Positions 16,965 through 25,114 of a stretch of 64,000 nucleotides of DNA are shown piece after piece. A program made the translations under genes and the position numbers. How positions within the stretch are numbered: position 1 is the stretch's first letter; the number at the start of each line of letters is the position of its first letter. The notes under the pieces are model-generated. The model was not told the DNA's origin and ran no database searches. It was given only the letters and a program-made list of their open reading frames with translations. Origin of the DNA: Kaistia sp. 32K (lineage in GTDB: Bacteria > Pseudomonadota > Alphaproteobacteria > Rhizobiales > Kaistiaceae); contig NZ_AP024269.1 of the NCBI RefSeq assembly GCF_016629525.1, positions 5,074,501 through 5,138,500 of the forward strand, given 5' to 3'.

Positions 16965-17881
16965 CATGCCCTCCGGTTTGACTTGAGCTGCAGGCTGCCG
17001 AGGACCACCGCAACGGCCAGCAGGACGACCGAAATGGCATAGGCGTAGCCCATGTCGTTGAACTTGAAGGCCTGGAAGTAGATGTAGGTTCCCAGCACCT
17101 GCGTGGCGTTGGCGGGGCCGCCCTGGGTCAGCACGAAGATCAGGTCGAAGGCCTTGAAGCCGCTGATCGTCGTCACCAGCGCGGCGACCGCCAGCACGTT
17201 TCGGATGCCCGGCAGGGTGATGTACCAGAACGCCTTGACGCCGCGGGCGCCGTCGAAGGCGGCCGCCTCGTAGAGCTCCTTCGGGATGGCCTGCAGCCCC
17301 GCCAGGATCATGACCATCATGAAGCCGGTGTACTGCCAGGTGCCGACGATGAGCACCATCCAGATCGAGATGTTGGGATCGCCGAGCCAGCCCATCGGCG
17401 GCGGCGTCAGGCCCATTCCCTTGACGATGGCATTCAGAATGCCGGTGTTGGGATCGAAGATGATGAGCCAGATCAGCGCCACGGCCACCGAGGAAACCAC
17501 GATCGGCGCGAAGATGATGGTGCGGAAGAAGGTCGAGCCGGTGGGAATGCCGCGGTCGAGGATCGCCGCCAGGATCGTCCCGAGCCCGACCTGCAGGACC
17601 ACTGATCCGACGACGAGGATGATGTTGTTCTTCATCGCCGTCCAGAACACCGGATCGGTCGCGGCGCGGGCATAGTTGGCCCCGCCGACGAAGTCCCAGT
17701 GCGGAGAGGTGACGCCAAAGCTGAAGAAGGAGCCGGCGACGGTTAGGAGCGCGGGAATGAAGATGAAGACGCCGCACAGCAGCAAGACCGGCGCCAGCAT
17801 CAGGGCGGAACTCGTCGCCGTGCTCATGACGCGGCTGCGCTCGGCGGCCGATGCAGGGCTGAGGGTTTGAACTTGGGACAT
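16964..17881 (-). CDS. ABC transporter permease, carbohydrate type (MalF/UgpA family)
   Basis: A 305-residue permease with about six helices. Diagnostic stretches are FIFIPALLTVAGSFFSF near the start, FWTAMKNNIILVV, and the EAA loop ELYEAAAFDGARGVKAFWYITLPGIR. Partner of the downstream MalG-type permease, with which it overlaps by ATGA. AGGTGAGCC precedes the ATG. It follows the binding-protein gene after 56 bases. Substrate probably a sugar, oligosaccharide or glycerol-phosphate-like compound; family membership does not decide it. Confidence 0.92.
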   Translation of the reverse strand: MSQVQTLSPASAAERSRVMSTATSSALMLAPVLLLCGVFIFIPALLTVAGSFFSFGVTSPHWDFVGGANYARAATDPVFWTAMKNNIILVVGSVVLQVGLGTILAAILDRGIPTGSTFFRTIIFAPIVVSSVAVALIWLIIFDPNTGILNAIVKGMGLTPPPMGWLGDPNISIWMVLIVGTWQYTGFMMVMILAGLQAIPKELYEAAAFDGARGVKAFWYITLPGIRNVLAVAALVTTISGFKAFDLIFVLTQGGPANATQVLGTYIYFQAFKFNDMGYAYAISVVLLAVAVVLGSLQLKSNRRA

Positions 17882-17937
17882 GGCTCACCTAGACGGGTGG
17901 AACTGGCGCGGCGGCTCCGCCACGCCAGCCGGGAGGG

Positions 17938-19236
17938 TCAGTTGCGTCCCAGACGCGCCTTGGACTGCAGGGCGATGCCGCGGATGTAGTCCATCGCCTG
18001 CTGCGGGGTCTTGGTGCGGTTGAGCACTTCCACGCCGGCGTCCAGGTAGGCTTCCGACACGGCGCTCTCCAGGAGAACGTTGAGCACCATCACCGATCCG
18101 GTCGACTGGGCGATGTCCTTGGCGAACCAGTTGAACTGCTCGGTTCCGCCCACCTGTTCGATCAGCGCGGCATTGGAGGGGACGGCGGCCGTCAGCTTGG
18201 CGTAGTTGACCGCCTGCTCGTTGGACACCAGGAAGCTCACCCATTCCGCCGCCAGCTCGGGGTGCTGGGACTTGGCGGCGATCTGGTAGCCCTGGGGCAC
18301 CAGGAAGGTCGCGGCCGGATCGCCCTTGCCGCCCTCGATGCTCGGAAAGCGGAACAGGCTGTAGCCGGTATAGCCATCCTTGTCGAAGGTGGCCGCGCAC
18401 CAGGTGCCGCAGAAGGTCATGGGGCTGACCTGCGCCAGGAACATCTGGTCCGCCGCCTCCGGCGAGGTCGCGTTCGGCGCATCCTGGAAGCAACCGGCAT
18501 CCTGCAGGTCGACGAGCTTCTGCCACGCCTCGACATAGCCGGGATTGGTGAACAGCTGGTCCGCCGGCGCCGAAAGGTCGTAATCGGCCGCCGTATTGGC
18601 ATTGCCCAGCACGCGCTCGTTCAGCATGGTGACGACGTGGTTGACGATCCAGCGCTCCGAATTGCCCAAGGGCCAGGGCACCATGCTCGGGTCGATCTGG
18701 CGGATGGACTTGCAGAGCTTCACCAGCCCGTTGAAGGTCGTGGGGGGCGTCAGGTTGTTCTTCGCGAAGAATTCCTTGTCGTAGAAGAAATACTTCGAGA
18801 CCGCGTCGGTCGGCACGCCGAAGTTGCGGCCCTTGAGTTCAAAGGACGACTGCCAGGCGTCGGACAGGCTGTGCTTGAAACCGCCGGGCTTCGCGCCCAG
18901 TTCGGTAATATCGAGCGCCTGTCCTTCCTTGGCGAAGCGCGCGGCATACTCGCCGGCCCAGTTGAAGAAGACATCCGGCGGTGCCGAGCCGGCCAGGGCG
19001 ACCGGCAACTGCGTCTTGTAGGACTCGTTCGGAAGCTGCTCGAGCACCAGCTTGAAATCGGGATGGGTCTTCTGGAACTCGGTCTCGGCCTCGGTCAGGA
19101 ACTGAGCATTGCCCGGGTTGCCGCTCAGTATCCACATCTTGAGCTCGGTCGACTGTGCCGGCACGACGAGCGCACCGACGGCCGCCACCGCCCCAATCAC
19201 CGCAGCAATACTCCTGCCACATCTTGTAGAACGCAT
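17938..19236 (-). CDS. Extracellular carbohydrate-binding protein, family 1
   Basis: A 432-residue periplasmic protein with a signal peptide (MRSTRCGRSIAAVIGAVAAV..., cleavage near AQS-TEL). The mature N-terminus TELKMWILSGNPGNAQFLTEAETEFQKTHPDFKLVLEQL is typical of family 1 (MalE/UgpB-type) binding proteins, as are YKTQLPVALAGSAPPDVFFNWAG and MPWALGN-like PWPLGNSERW. GAGGAGGAGAGCG lies before the ATG. It is the first gene of an operon with two permeases, a GntR regulator and a glycosyl-hydrolase-like gene. No ATPase gene is nearby, so it must share one encoded elsewhere. Confidence 0.92.
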   Translation of the reverse strand: MRSTRCGRSIAAVIGAVAAVGALVVPAQSTELKMWILSGNPGNAQFLTEAETEFQKTHPDFKLVLEQLPNESYKTQLPVALAGSAPPDVFFNWAGEYAARFAKEGQALDITELGAKPGGFKHSLSDAWQSSFELKGRNFGVPTDAVSKYFFYDKEFFAKNNLTPPTTFNGLVKLCKSIRQIDPSMVPWPLGNSERWIVNHVVTMLNERVLGNANTAADYDLSAPADQLFTNPGYVEAWQKLVDLQDAGCFQDAPNATSPEAADQMFLAQVSPMTFCGTWCAATFDKDGYTGYSLFRFPSIEGGKGDPAATFLVPQGYQIAAKSQHPELAAEWVSFLVSNEQAVNYAKLTAAVPSNAALIEQVGGTEQFNWFAKDIAQSTGSVMVLNVLLESAVSEAYLDAGVEVLNRTKTPQQAMDYIRGIALQSKARLGRN

Positions 19237-19306
19237 CGCTCTCCTCCTCGGTCGCTTGCGTGCCTTCGGTGAATTCCCCCCTCACCCCGGCCATGCGGCG
19301 AGCAAT

Positions 19307-19335
19307 AAACGACTATTGCATGAAATAGTCAATAT
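19307..19335. promoter_or_regulatory. Operator copy 2 upstream of the carbohydrate ABC operon
   Basis: GACTATTGCATGAAATAGTC (19311-19330) is an 18/20 palindrome. It contains the 21 bases identical to 14711-14731. It lies 70-100 bases before the binding-protein start at 19236, suitable for repression of the operon by the GntR at 14769-15818. Confidence 0.72.
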
Positions 19336-19695
19336 AACAAAAGGCGAGCCCGAACCCTGCCTCAAACGGCTTGCCGCGACCCCGCGTGGCGGACGCTAGG
19401 GCAGGGCGTGCACAAGCGGTTGTACCCGGCTGCATGGGTACGTGCCGGCCCACGGCATAAGAGTCAGGAGAGGCGTTCGATGCGCGCAACACGGTGCTCG
19501 CCTTCTTCAGTGGCGCCTGCCTGCGGGGCATCCATGCCACTATGAAGACCGCAGTCGATGCGATCTTGTTGGTGGTCGCGAGCGGCAGTACAGCTGACCT
19601 TCCAGCAGATATGGGGGAGGCGCTAGGCGATAGCGTGCCTGCCGGCATCAGGGCAGGAGGGGCCAGGTCGCAAGTCTGCCGAGCATGGCCCGGCG

Positions 19696-19836
19696 TTGCA
19701 GACCCTCGGCACCGAATGGGGCAGGGACTGTATTGGTCCCGATGTATGGACAAGCATTTGGAAGGGTCGAGCGGCGGAGTGCCCGGATCTCGGCGGGCTC
19801 GTTGTGGTCGACGGCTGCAGGCGCCCGCGCGGTTGG
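19696..19836 (+). pseudogene. Fragment resembling a phage deoxynucleotide monophosphate kinase
   Basis: The plus-strand reading QTLGTEWGRDCIGPDVW...VVVDGCRRP matches, from memory, the core of phage-type dNMP kinases (LGTEWGR-x-x-I-x-x-D-x-W ... VVVDDVRFPNEA). The usual VDDVRFPNEA has become VDGCRRPRGW and the frame then loses similarity. No start, N-terminal P-loop or C-terminal half is present. Probably a leftover of a prophage or mobile element. Identification is tentative. Confidence 0.4.
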
Positions 19837-19867
19837 CAAATCTTCGCGAGGCGGCTAGAGTTGTTGG

Positions 19868-19897
19868 GCGACAACGCCTTTGCAGAGGCGTTGTCGC
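19868..19897. terminator. Perfect 12-base hairpin at the end of the copper island
   Basis: Arms GCGACAACGCCT and AGGCGTTGTCGC enclose TTGCAG. It lies 24 bases beyond the stop of the last copper-island gene (19921-20196). There is no T-run, so it is either a weak terminator or a structural or recombination site. Confidence 0.45.
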
Positions 19898-19920
19898 TGA
19901 CTTGGTTAACTCAAACTAGA

Positions 19921-20196
19921 CTATCGCGGGCGATCGTTGCTCATGCGACCGTAGTACGGCTTATATGCGCTTACGCCGTTCTCGCCGTCATGGGTAATGC
20001 CCACCATCTGGCCCGGAATGACTCCATAGAGGCGAGATGCAGGCTGGAATTGGAAGCTCTCGCCCGATTGCAGGGTGAGAGCTCCCGTCGTCCAGTTGAC
20101 GTTGGTGACGCGACTGACAACCGGGCCGTCGGCCCGGGCGGCTATTCCTGACAAGGAAAAGATCGCTGCCGCGGCAACGTAGATCGTCTTATTCAT
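19921..20196 (-). CDS. DUF1344-type small periplasmic protein
   Basis: A 91-residue protein with a signal peptide (MNKTIYVAAAAIFSLSGIAARA-DG). The mature part RVTNVNWTTGALTLQSGESFQF...GMTHD-like VGITHDGENGVSAY has the single small beta domain of DUF1344, common in Rhizobiales and often found beside copper genes. AAGGAAATCAAATA precedes the ATG. Last gene of the copper island on this strand. Function unknown; a metal-stress role is inferred from position. Confidence 0.75.
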   Translation of the reverse strand: MNKTIYVAAAAIFSLSGIAARADGPVVSRVTNVNWTTGALTLQSGESFQFQPASRLYGVIPGQMVGITHDGENGVSAYKPYYGRMSNDRPR

Positions 20197-20330
20197 TATT
20201 TGATTTCCTTAGATGCGGTCGATAGATCGCAGGATTTTTGGATTCCTGCTACGCTTATTCATACGATAGATTTATGGCGATTCTTTGTGTGTACATGACG
20301 TTTGCTTTTTGTTGTTTGTTTTTGTTCCTG
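20197..20330. other. AT-rich spacer in the copper island
   Basis: 134 bases that are clearly more AT-rich than the flanking DNA (long T/G runs such as TTTGTTGTTTGTTTTTG). No gene. The composition fits recent acquisition of this segment. Confidence 0.5.
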
Positions 20331-20614
20331 CTACTTTGACTTTGCAATCGTCACGACTGTGAGTCGTCCCTTAACTCTGTCGGCCTCGAAGGTGACTTTG
20401 TCGCCGACTTTCAAAGTTTTTAGTATCTCTGGTTTCGCCACCGCGAAAATCATCGTCATGCCCTCCATGTCCAAATTCTTGATCGGGCCGTGTTTGAGCG
20501 TCATTTATTCTGGGTATCGTTAATCTTGATTACTTCCCCCTGGACCGGGGTGGTTTCTGCGAAAGCAATGCTTGAGAGTAGTGTCATTGCTGAAGCTACA
20601 GTCAGGATTCTCAT
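20331..20614 (-). pseudogene. CusF-like periplasmic copper-binding protein, split by a -1 frameshift
   Basis: The first frame (20614 to 20501) encodes a signal peptide and short mature start, MRILTVASAMTLLSSIAFAE...VIKINDTQNK, then stops at TGA. The second frame (20504 to 20331, 57 residues) continues exactly where a CusF domain should: MTLKHGPIKNLDMEGMTMIF...LKVGDKVTFEADR, with copper ligands H5, M16 and M18. Adding one A to the AATAAATGA run would join both into a normal CusF of about 95 residues. The two frames overlap as ATGA, so either this is a recent inactivating deletion or translation is coupled or slipped across the junction. Without rejoining, the metal-binding domain would lack an export signal. 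Confidence 0.75.
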
Positions 20615-20640
20615 CGTTTAAATCTCCGGATTATTCGCTG

Positions 20641-21102
20641 CTATTGGACGATGATGGTGCCGGACATACCCGCTTCGCGGTGTCCCGGGATGAGGCACGA
20701 GAAGTCGAACTCTCCCGCTTTAGTAAACTTCCAGATCAGCGAGTCGCTTGCCTTCGGTACGAGGCGACGCATATTCGGGTCGTCATGTTCCATGTCGGGG
20801 TTCTTGGCCATCTGGGCACCATGCTTGAGGTTGCCCTCGAGGGTGCCGATAACGATCTCGTGGTTCATCTCGCCGTTGTTGCGGATGACGAACTTGATCT
20901 GCTGTCCCCGGCGGATTTTGATGTTCTTGGGGACGAACTCCATTCTCTCATCGGCTTCGCGCATGACGATTTGAACGATCCGAGCCGGCTTTCTGGAATC
21001 GCCGGGTTCGCCATAGGGCTCGCCGCTGCTATGGCCGGCATCGGCCCAGGCGATAGATGGGAGAGCGACCGCCAGCGCGGCAGAAAGGAGAATTCTCTTC
21101 AT
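20641..21102 (-). CDS. Cupredoxin-domain copper protein
   Basis: A 153-residue periplasmic protein with a signal peptide (cleavage near AWA-DAG, residue 20). The C-terminal cupredoxin fold has all type-1 copper ligands: H81 (NHEIVIG), C136, H141 and M146 (CLIPGHREAGM). It is rich in His and Met between residues 94 and 111 (KHGAQMAKNPDMEHDD). Expected to shuttle electrons or hold copper next to the multicopper oxidase encoded 14 bases upstream. In related islands such proteins are annotated as plastocyanin/azurin-like copper-resistance factors. Confidence 0.9.
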   Translation of the reverse strand: MKRILLSAALAVALPSIAWADAGHSSGEPYGEPGDSRKPARIVQIVMREADERMEFVPKNIKIRRGQQIKFVIRNNGEMNHEIVIGTLEGNLKHGAQMAKNPDMEHDDPNMRRLVPKASDSLIWKFTKAGEFDFSCLIPGHREAGMSGTIIVQ

Positions 21103-21116
21103 AGGCGTACTCCTGC

Positions 21117-22514
21117 TTAGTGATTTTGATGGGTAGACTTCGCGCCGGGCTTGACCACGTCGAACTCGACGACTTTTCGCGAAGCGGGCTCATTCGCGGG
21201 GGGCCGTTCCGCGTCCTTGACGTCGCCCTTCCAGGGAAAGGCGACGGTACCTTCGGGGTGGTTGAACCAACCCGGATCTCGGTAGTCGTTGGAGGCGAGG
21301 CCTTCCCGGATCTTCACGACCGAGAACATCCCGCCCATTTCCACAGCGCCGAACTGGGCGAAGCCCGTCATCATCGGCAGTGTGTTGTCCGGCAACGGCA
21401 TTTCCATCTCGCCCATGTCGGCCATGCCGGCCGAGCCCATCGGCATGTATCCCGGCACGATCTTGCGGATTTGCGGGGTAGTCAGCTTCTTGTCGACGCC
21501 GATGAAATTGCCGATGTCGTGGCCCATCGCGTTCATGGTGTGATGCGACTTGTGACAGTGGATGGCCCAATCGCCCGGCTTGTCCGCGACGAAGTCGAAT
21601 GCTCGCATCTGCCCCACGGCGCAGTCGATCGTCACTTCCGGCCAAGCGGCCGCGTCCGGAACCCATCCCCCGTCCGTGCACGACACCTTGAAGTCGTAGC
21701 CATGCATGTGGATCGGGTGATTGGTCATGGTCAGATTGCCGAAGCGGATCCGGGTCTTGTCTCCCTTGCTGATGACGAAAGGGTCGATGCCGGGAAACAC
21801 GCGGCTGTTCCAGGTCCACATGTTGAAATTGGTCATCTCGGCGACCTTCGGCACATAGGCGCCGGGATCGATGTCGTATGCCGCCATGAGGAAGACGAAG
21901 TCGCGGTCGACGCGCCGGAAGCTTGGGTCTTTCGGATGCACGACGAAGAAGCCCATCATGCCCATGGCCATCTGAACCATTTCGTCGGCATGCGGGTGGT
22001 ACATGAATGTGCCGCTCTTCTGCAGCTGGTACTCGTAGACGAACGTTTCTCCTGGATTGATCGGCGGTTGGTTGAGGCCGGTTACGCCATCCATGCCGTT
22101 GGGAAGAAGCTGTCCATGCCAATGGATCGACGTATGTTCGGGCAGCTTGTTGGTGACGAAAAGACGGACCTTGTCGCCCTCGACCGCTTCGATGGTCGGC
22201 CCGGGAGACTGGCCGTTATAGCCCCACAGATGCCCCACCATCCCGGGAGCGAACTCGCGCAGGACTGGCTCGGCTACCAGATGGAATTCCTTCCAGTCGC
22301 CATTCATGCGCCATGGTAGCGTCCAGCCATTGAGCGTGACGACAGGCTGGTAGTCTGGCCCCGTCGTCGGCACGAGGGGAGGCTGCATGCTTGGGTCGGT
22401 CATCGTGGCGGCCTCCGGGATGGAGGCTGCCTGGACGCGTCCTGATACAACTGTCGCGCTGACGAGTGCCATCGCTCCGGAGGCGCCAAGGAAGTTGCGG
22501 CGTGAAACTGTCAT
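21117..22514 (-). CDS. Multicopper oxidase, copper-resistance type
   Basis: A 465-residue periplasmic oxidase exported by Tat (SRRNFLGASG at residues 4-13). Copper ligands are complete: HWHG at 131-134, HPH at 173-175, NHPIHMHG with H266/H269/H271, and HCHKSHHTMNAM with H319-C320-H321, H325 and M330. Met-rich stretches (MVQMAMGMMG; MPMGSAGMADMGEMEMP) suit cuprous-ion oxidation. Two-domain spacing is more compact than CueO. It would detoxify Cu(I) in the periplasm. It lies between a TolC-like gene (18 bases upstream) and the cupredoxin gene (14 bases downstream), clearly one operon. Confidence 0.93.
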   Translation of the reverse strand: MTVSRRNFLGASGAMALVSATVVSGRVQAASIPEAATMTDPSMQPPLVPTTGPDYQPVVTLNGWTLPWRMNGDWKEFHLVAEPVLREFAPGMVGHLWGYNGQSPGPTIEAVEGDKVRLFVTNKLPEHTSIHWHGQLLPNGMDGVTGLNQPPINPGETFVYEYQLQKSGTFMYHPHADEMVQMAMGMMGFFVVHPKDPSFRRVDRDFVFLMAAYDIDPGAYVPKVAEMTNFNMWTWNSRVFPGIDPFVISKGDKTRIRFGNLTMTNHPIHMHGYDFKVSCTDGGWVPDAAAWPEVTIDCAVGQMRAFDFVADKPGDWAIHCHKSHHTMNAMGHDIGNFIGVDKKLTTPQIRKIVPGYMPMGSAGMADMGEMEMPLPDNTLPMMTGFAQFGAVEMGGMFSVVKIREGLASNDYRDPGWFNHPEGTVAFPWKGDVKDAERPPANEPASRKVVEFDVVKPGAKSTHQNH

Positions 22515-22532
22515 CGTTGAAATTCTCCTGGA

Positions 22533-23987
22533 TCAGTCGGCGTCGGGAGCGGATGCGGCCATGCGGGTTCCGCTGCTGCCGGGCCGTCCGCCGATGACGG
22601 ACGTCTGGAAATCGACGCTGGCGAGGAAGAAGTCGCGTCGCGCTGCAATAGCGGCGACGTCACTTTCAATGCCTTCGCGCGCCGTGGTCAGCAGTTCGAA
22701 GACGTCGATCAACATGCCGTTGTATTGCAGCAGGGCCTGCTCGTTGATCGTGTTGCGCAGCGGCAGGATCCGGGCTTGATACAACTGGGCAACGTCGTAG
22801 CTACCTCGGTAGGTGGCATAGGCCTCGCGAGCCTCGGAGCGGACGTTGACCGCCTTTTCCATCAGGTGGTTGACGGCCTGCATATACGTTTCCTTGGAGC
22901 GACGGACATTGGTCTCGCCAAGGTCGAAGATCGGAATCTGAAGGTCGATTTCGAAACCTATCGGCGACGAACGTTCCGTGATGCCATCCGTTGTTTCCTT
23001 CTCGGTGTTGCTTCGCAAGCCACCGTCCAGCATGGAGACGAAACGCGTCGCCTTGCTCAGTCCGAGCGTTTTTGCCGTGGCGTCGAGCTCCAGCCGCGCG
23101 GCGATCAGGTCCACCCGCTTACGGACTGCATCGGCCTCCACTTGTTTTGCCGTCTGGATCGGCGGCATCGCTGGCAGTCGTGCCGGAAGTCTGTAGTTGA
23201 TGTCGGCGCCCCAGAGACCAAGCGCCCGCGTCAGGGCCTCGCGGTCGGCGGTTGCCGACATCCTGGCTCGCGCGAGATCGTTGGAAAGCTCCGCATAGAA
23301 CGCGGAGGCGCGCGCCTGATCCAGTTTGCTGGCGGCGCCAGTCTCGCCCATCTTCTTCGTCAGTTCAGCGGCGACGCCAACGGATCCGCGCGCCTGTTCC
23401 AGGGACGTTGCGATCTGGCGGGAGGCGACCGCCTTGTAGAAGGCGCGTCGCGCATCGGCGGCTGTCCGGAAGGTTGCCTCGATCGCTCTCTGTCTAGCTG
23501 CCTCGAACTGCGTTTTGGCGATGGCGCTTCGCTGGGGCAGGGTTATCAGAGAGAGCAGGTTGGCAACGACGCGGCGCTCGATCTCCAGCGAGCCGCCTGT
23601 GGCCACGCGTTCCAGGCCGATGGACGGGTTCGGAGGCAAGCTAGCCTGGATATAGGAGGCCTCGGTGATGCCGAGGGCGTTGTATTCGGCCTGGAGCCCT
23701 CGATTGCTGAGCAGCGCGATCTGAGCGGCACTTTCTGCGGTTATGGGTTTGGCGAGCAGCGCCTTGACGCGCGTATCAGCGGCCTCGGCGGCGGCCGGCG
23801 AGTCGATCTTGTGCGTGCTGGCCCCGATCTCGGACGAGACCTGGCCTGCAACCGGCGTCATGCCGCCATCCGGCGAGAAGCTGGCGCATCCGGCGAGGGT
23901 CAGGATGAGCAGGCTGGATCCGGTCAGTCGCAGAATTGGGAGTGATCGCGCGCTGATTGACCCCTTGGCTATCACGACTGCCATCAT
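22533..23987 (-). CDS. TolC-family outer-membrane efflux lipoprotein
   Basis: A 484-residue protein with a lipobox LTLAGC (Cys near residue 34) and two repeats of long amphipathic helices as in the outer membrane factor family (ALLSNRGLQAEYNALGITEA..., and ARLELDATAKTLGLSKA...). Known partners are RND pumps such as CusA. No RND pump or adaptor gene lies in the window, so the channel either works with a pump elsewhere or serves the copper oxidase system differently. Its start overlaps the upstream lipoprotein gene by ATGA. Confidence 0.9.
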   Translation of the reverse strand: MMAVVIAKGSISARSLPILRLTGSSLLILTLAGCASFSPDGGMTPVAGQVSSEIGASTHKIDSPAAAEAADTRVKALLAKPITAESAAQIALLSNRGLQAEYNALGITEASYIQASLPPNPSIGLERVATGGSLEIERRVVANLLSLITLPQRSAIAKTQFEAARQRAIEATFRTAADARRAFYKAVASRQIATSLEQARGSVGVAAELTKKMGETGAASKLDQARASAFYAELSNDLARARMSATADREALTRALGLWGADINYRLPARLPAMPPIQTAKQVEADAVRKRVDLIAARLELDATAKTLGLSKATRFVSMLDGGLRSNTEKETTDGITERSSPIGFEIDLQIPIFDLGETNVRRSKETYMQAVNHLMEKAVNVRSEAREAYATYRGSYDVAQLYQARILPLRNTINEQALLQYNGMLIDVFELLTTAREGIESDVAAIAARRDFFLASVDFQTSVIGGRPGSSGTRMAASAPDAD

Positions 23988-24202
23988 TCACCTCCCTTGC
24001 GGGGGGCGACGTTTTGATTGCGCTCGATCCAGGACTTGGGCTCGACCGGTCGGTAGTCGACCGTGCCAACCGTCACGGGCGTATACTTGAGATCAGGCAC
24101 CGATACTGTCGGACTGGCCGGATCATAACCAACACGAATCAGTGTTTGATCCGTGCATGCGGATAGGATGGCGGCAAGTGCCACCACGACAATGAACTTC
24201 AT
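23984..24202 (-). CDS. Small lipoprotein of the copper operon
   Basis: 72 residues from ATG 24202, chosen because GAGGAA lies 5-10 bases upstream and the chain begins directly with a signal peptide. MKFIVVVALAAILSAC carries a lipobox (LSAC, Cys16). The mature part is polar with PVTVGTVDYRPVEPKSW. No known domain recognised. It overlaps the TolC-type gene by 4 bases, so it is co-translated and may be a periplasmic accessory of the channel (inference). Confidence 0.8.
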   Translation of the reverse strand: MKFIVVVALAAILSACTDQTLIRVGYDPASPTVSVPDLKYTPVTVGTVDYRPVEPKSWIERNQNVAPRKGGE

Positions 24203-24377
24203 GGGATTCCTCGGAGCTTGGCGAGGCCAGACAGGTCTGAGCGCCACGCAACATCAAACGCGATCTTCGAGCGCTGCGGGCGCAGCGGGCGAAGCCGTCG
24301 GCAGGAATCCGAGAGTCGAGCTATTCGGACGGCAAAGCCGTCAAGCATCGGTATTTAGTGGGGATTCAGGCCGACGA

Positions 24378-24779
24378 TCAGACGTCGGCGACTCTGGGCG
24401 GCCGCTCGAGGCGGCGCAGAAAGGCGTCATCAACGTCTTGGTCGGCAACTCTGGTGTTGATGAGTCTGCCGGCTGCCAGCGATAGATCATGCGCACCGAG
24501 GATCGTCGACACCGCGATGTGGCAACTCGTGGCACAACAGGTTGCGCCCGGGTCCAACGCCTGGGGGGCGCAGCTTTCGTCGGGGCTGCAGGTGGCTGCG
24601 ACCACGACGTTGCCGTGGTGATCCTGGGTCGCATCACCGGCGCTCATGGCCGCCTGCAGGTTCGCCGTGACGCTGAGGGGCGATGCACCCTTGGCGGCAG
24701 CCATGTCCCATCCCGAGCCGCTCGCGGACAACGCGACAGCTATGAGGAGCAGCAGGAGTGGGCGAACAAATCGACTCAT
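24378..24779 (-). CDS. Cys-rich exported protein, CopL-like
   Basis: 133 residues from ATG 24779. A signal peptide or anchor (MSRFVRPLLLLLIAVALSASGSG) is followed by a Cys/His-rich centre (CSPDESCAPQ, CCATSCHIAVS) and the C-terminal LRRLERPPRVADV. The layout resembles CopL-type metal-binding leader proteins that precede copper operons in other bacteria: signal peptide, Cys/His cluster, RPP near the end. An upstream in-frame ATG at 24872 would add 31 residues but spoil the signal peptide. It lies 175 bases before the lipoprotein gene on the same strand. Assignment is tentative. Confidence 0.6.
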   Translation of the reverse strand: MSRFVRPLLLLLIAVALSASGSGWDMAAAKGASPLSVTANLQAAMSAGDATQDHHGNVVVAATCSPDESCAPQALDPGATCCATSCHIAVSTILGAHDLSLAAGRLINTRVADQDVDDAFLRRLERPPRVADV

Positions 24780-25114
24780 CAAGGCCAAAGATACTGAAGC
24801 CAGAATTGATGGCAAGAGACATACCGCAACGCGGCAAAAAACCGGGTGCTCGCTCGGGGCGGTTTCCAGCATCGGCCATTTTTGACCGCCGGCGCGTTAG
24901 ACGATCCCAATCGCAATGTGTGAGTCCAGATATTCGTACGATGCAATAGTGGTCCGGAGGCTATTCCAGACCGCACTAGTCCACATAGGTGGCTATAGTT
25001 GCATCAGCAACAGAGATGTCGTAGTCATCGTATCAGTCTGATTTGCATTAAACGCGCCATCTCGCGCGAGTTTCGGGGGGTTCCATTAAGTCGGAGCGTG
25101 GTTAGGCTTCGCTT
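24780..25114. other. 335-base region upstream of the copper island
   Basis: No gene is supported. The stretch 24900-25080 is AT-richer than the flanks. It must hold the copper-operon promoter, but no CueR- or CopR-type box was recognised. Confidence 0.4.

Larger units (their letters stand above)
19336..19920. other. 585-base junction region with remnants, no intact gene
   Basis: It separates the carbohydrate operon from the copper island. It holds the phage-like kinase fragment (19696-19836) and a perfect hairpin (19868-19897). The remaining part, 19340-19690, has long open frames on both strands but none with a recognisable domain or ribosome site. Confidence 0.5.
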
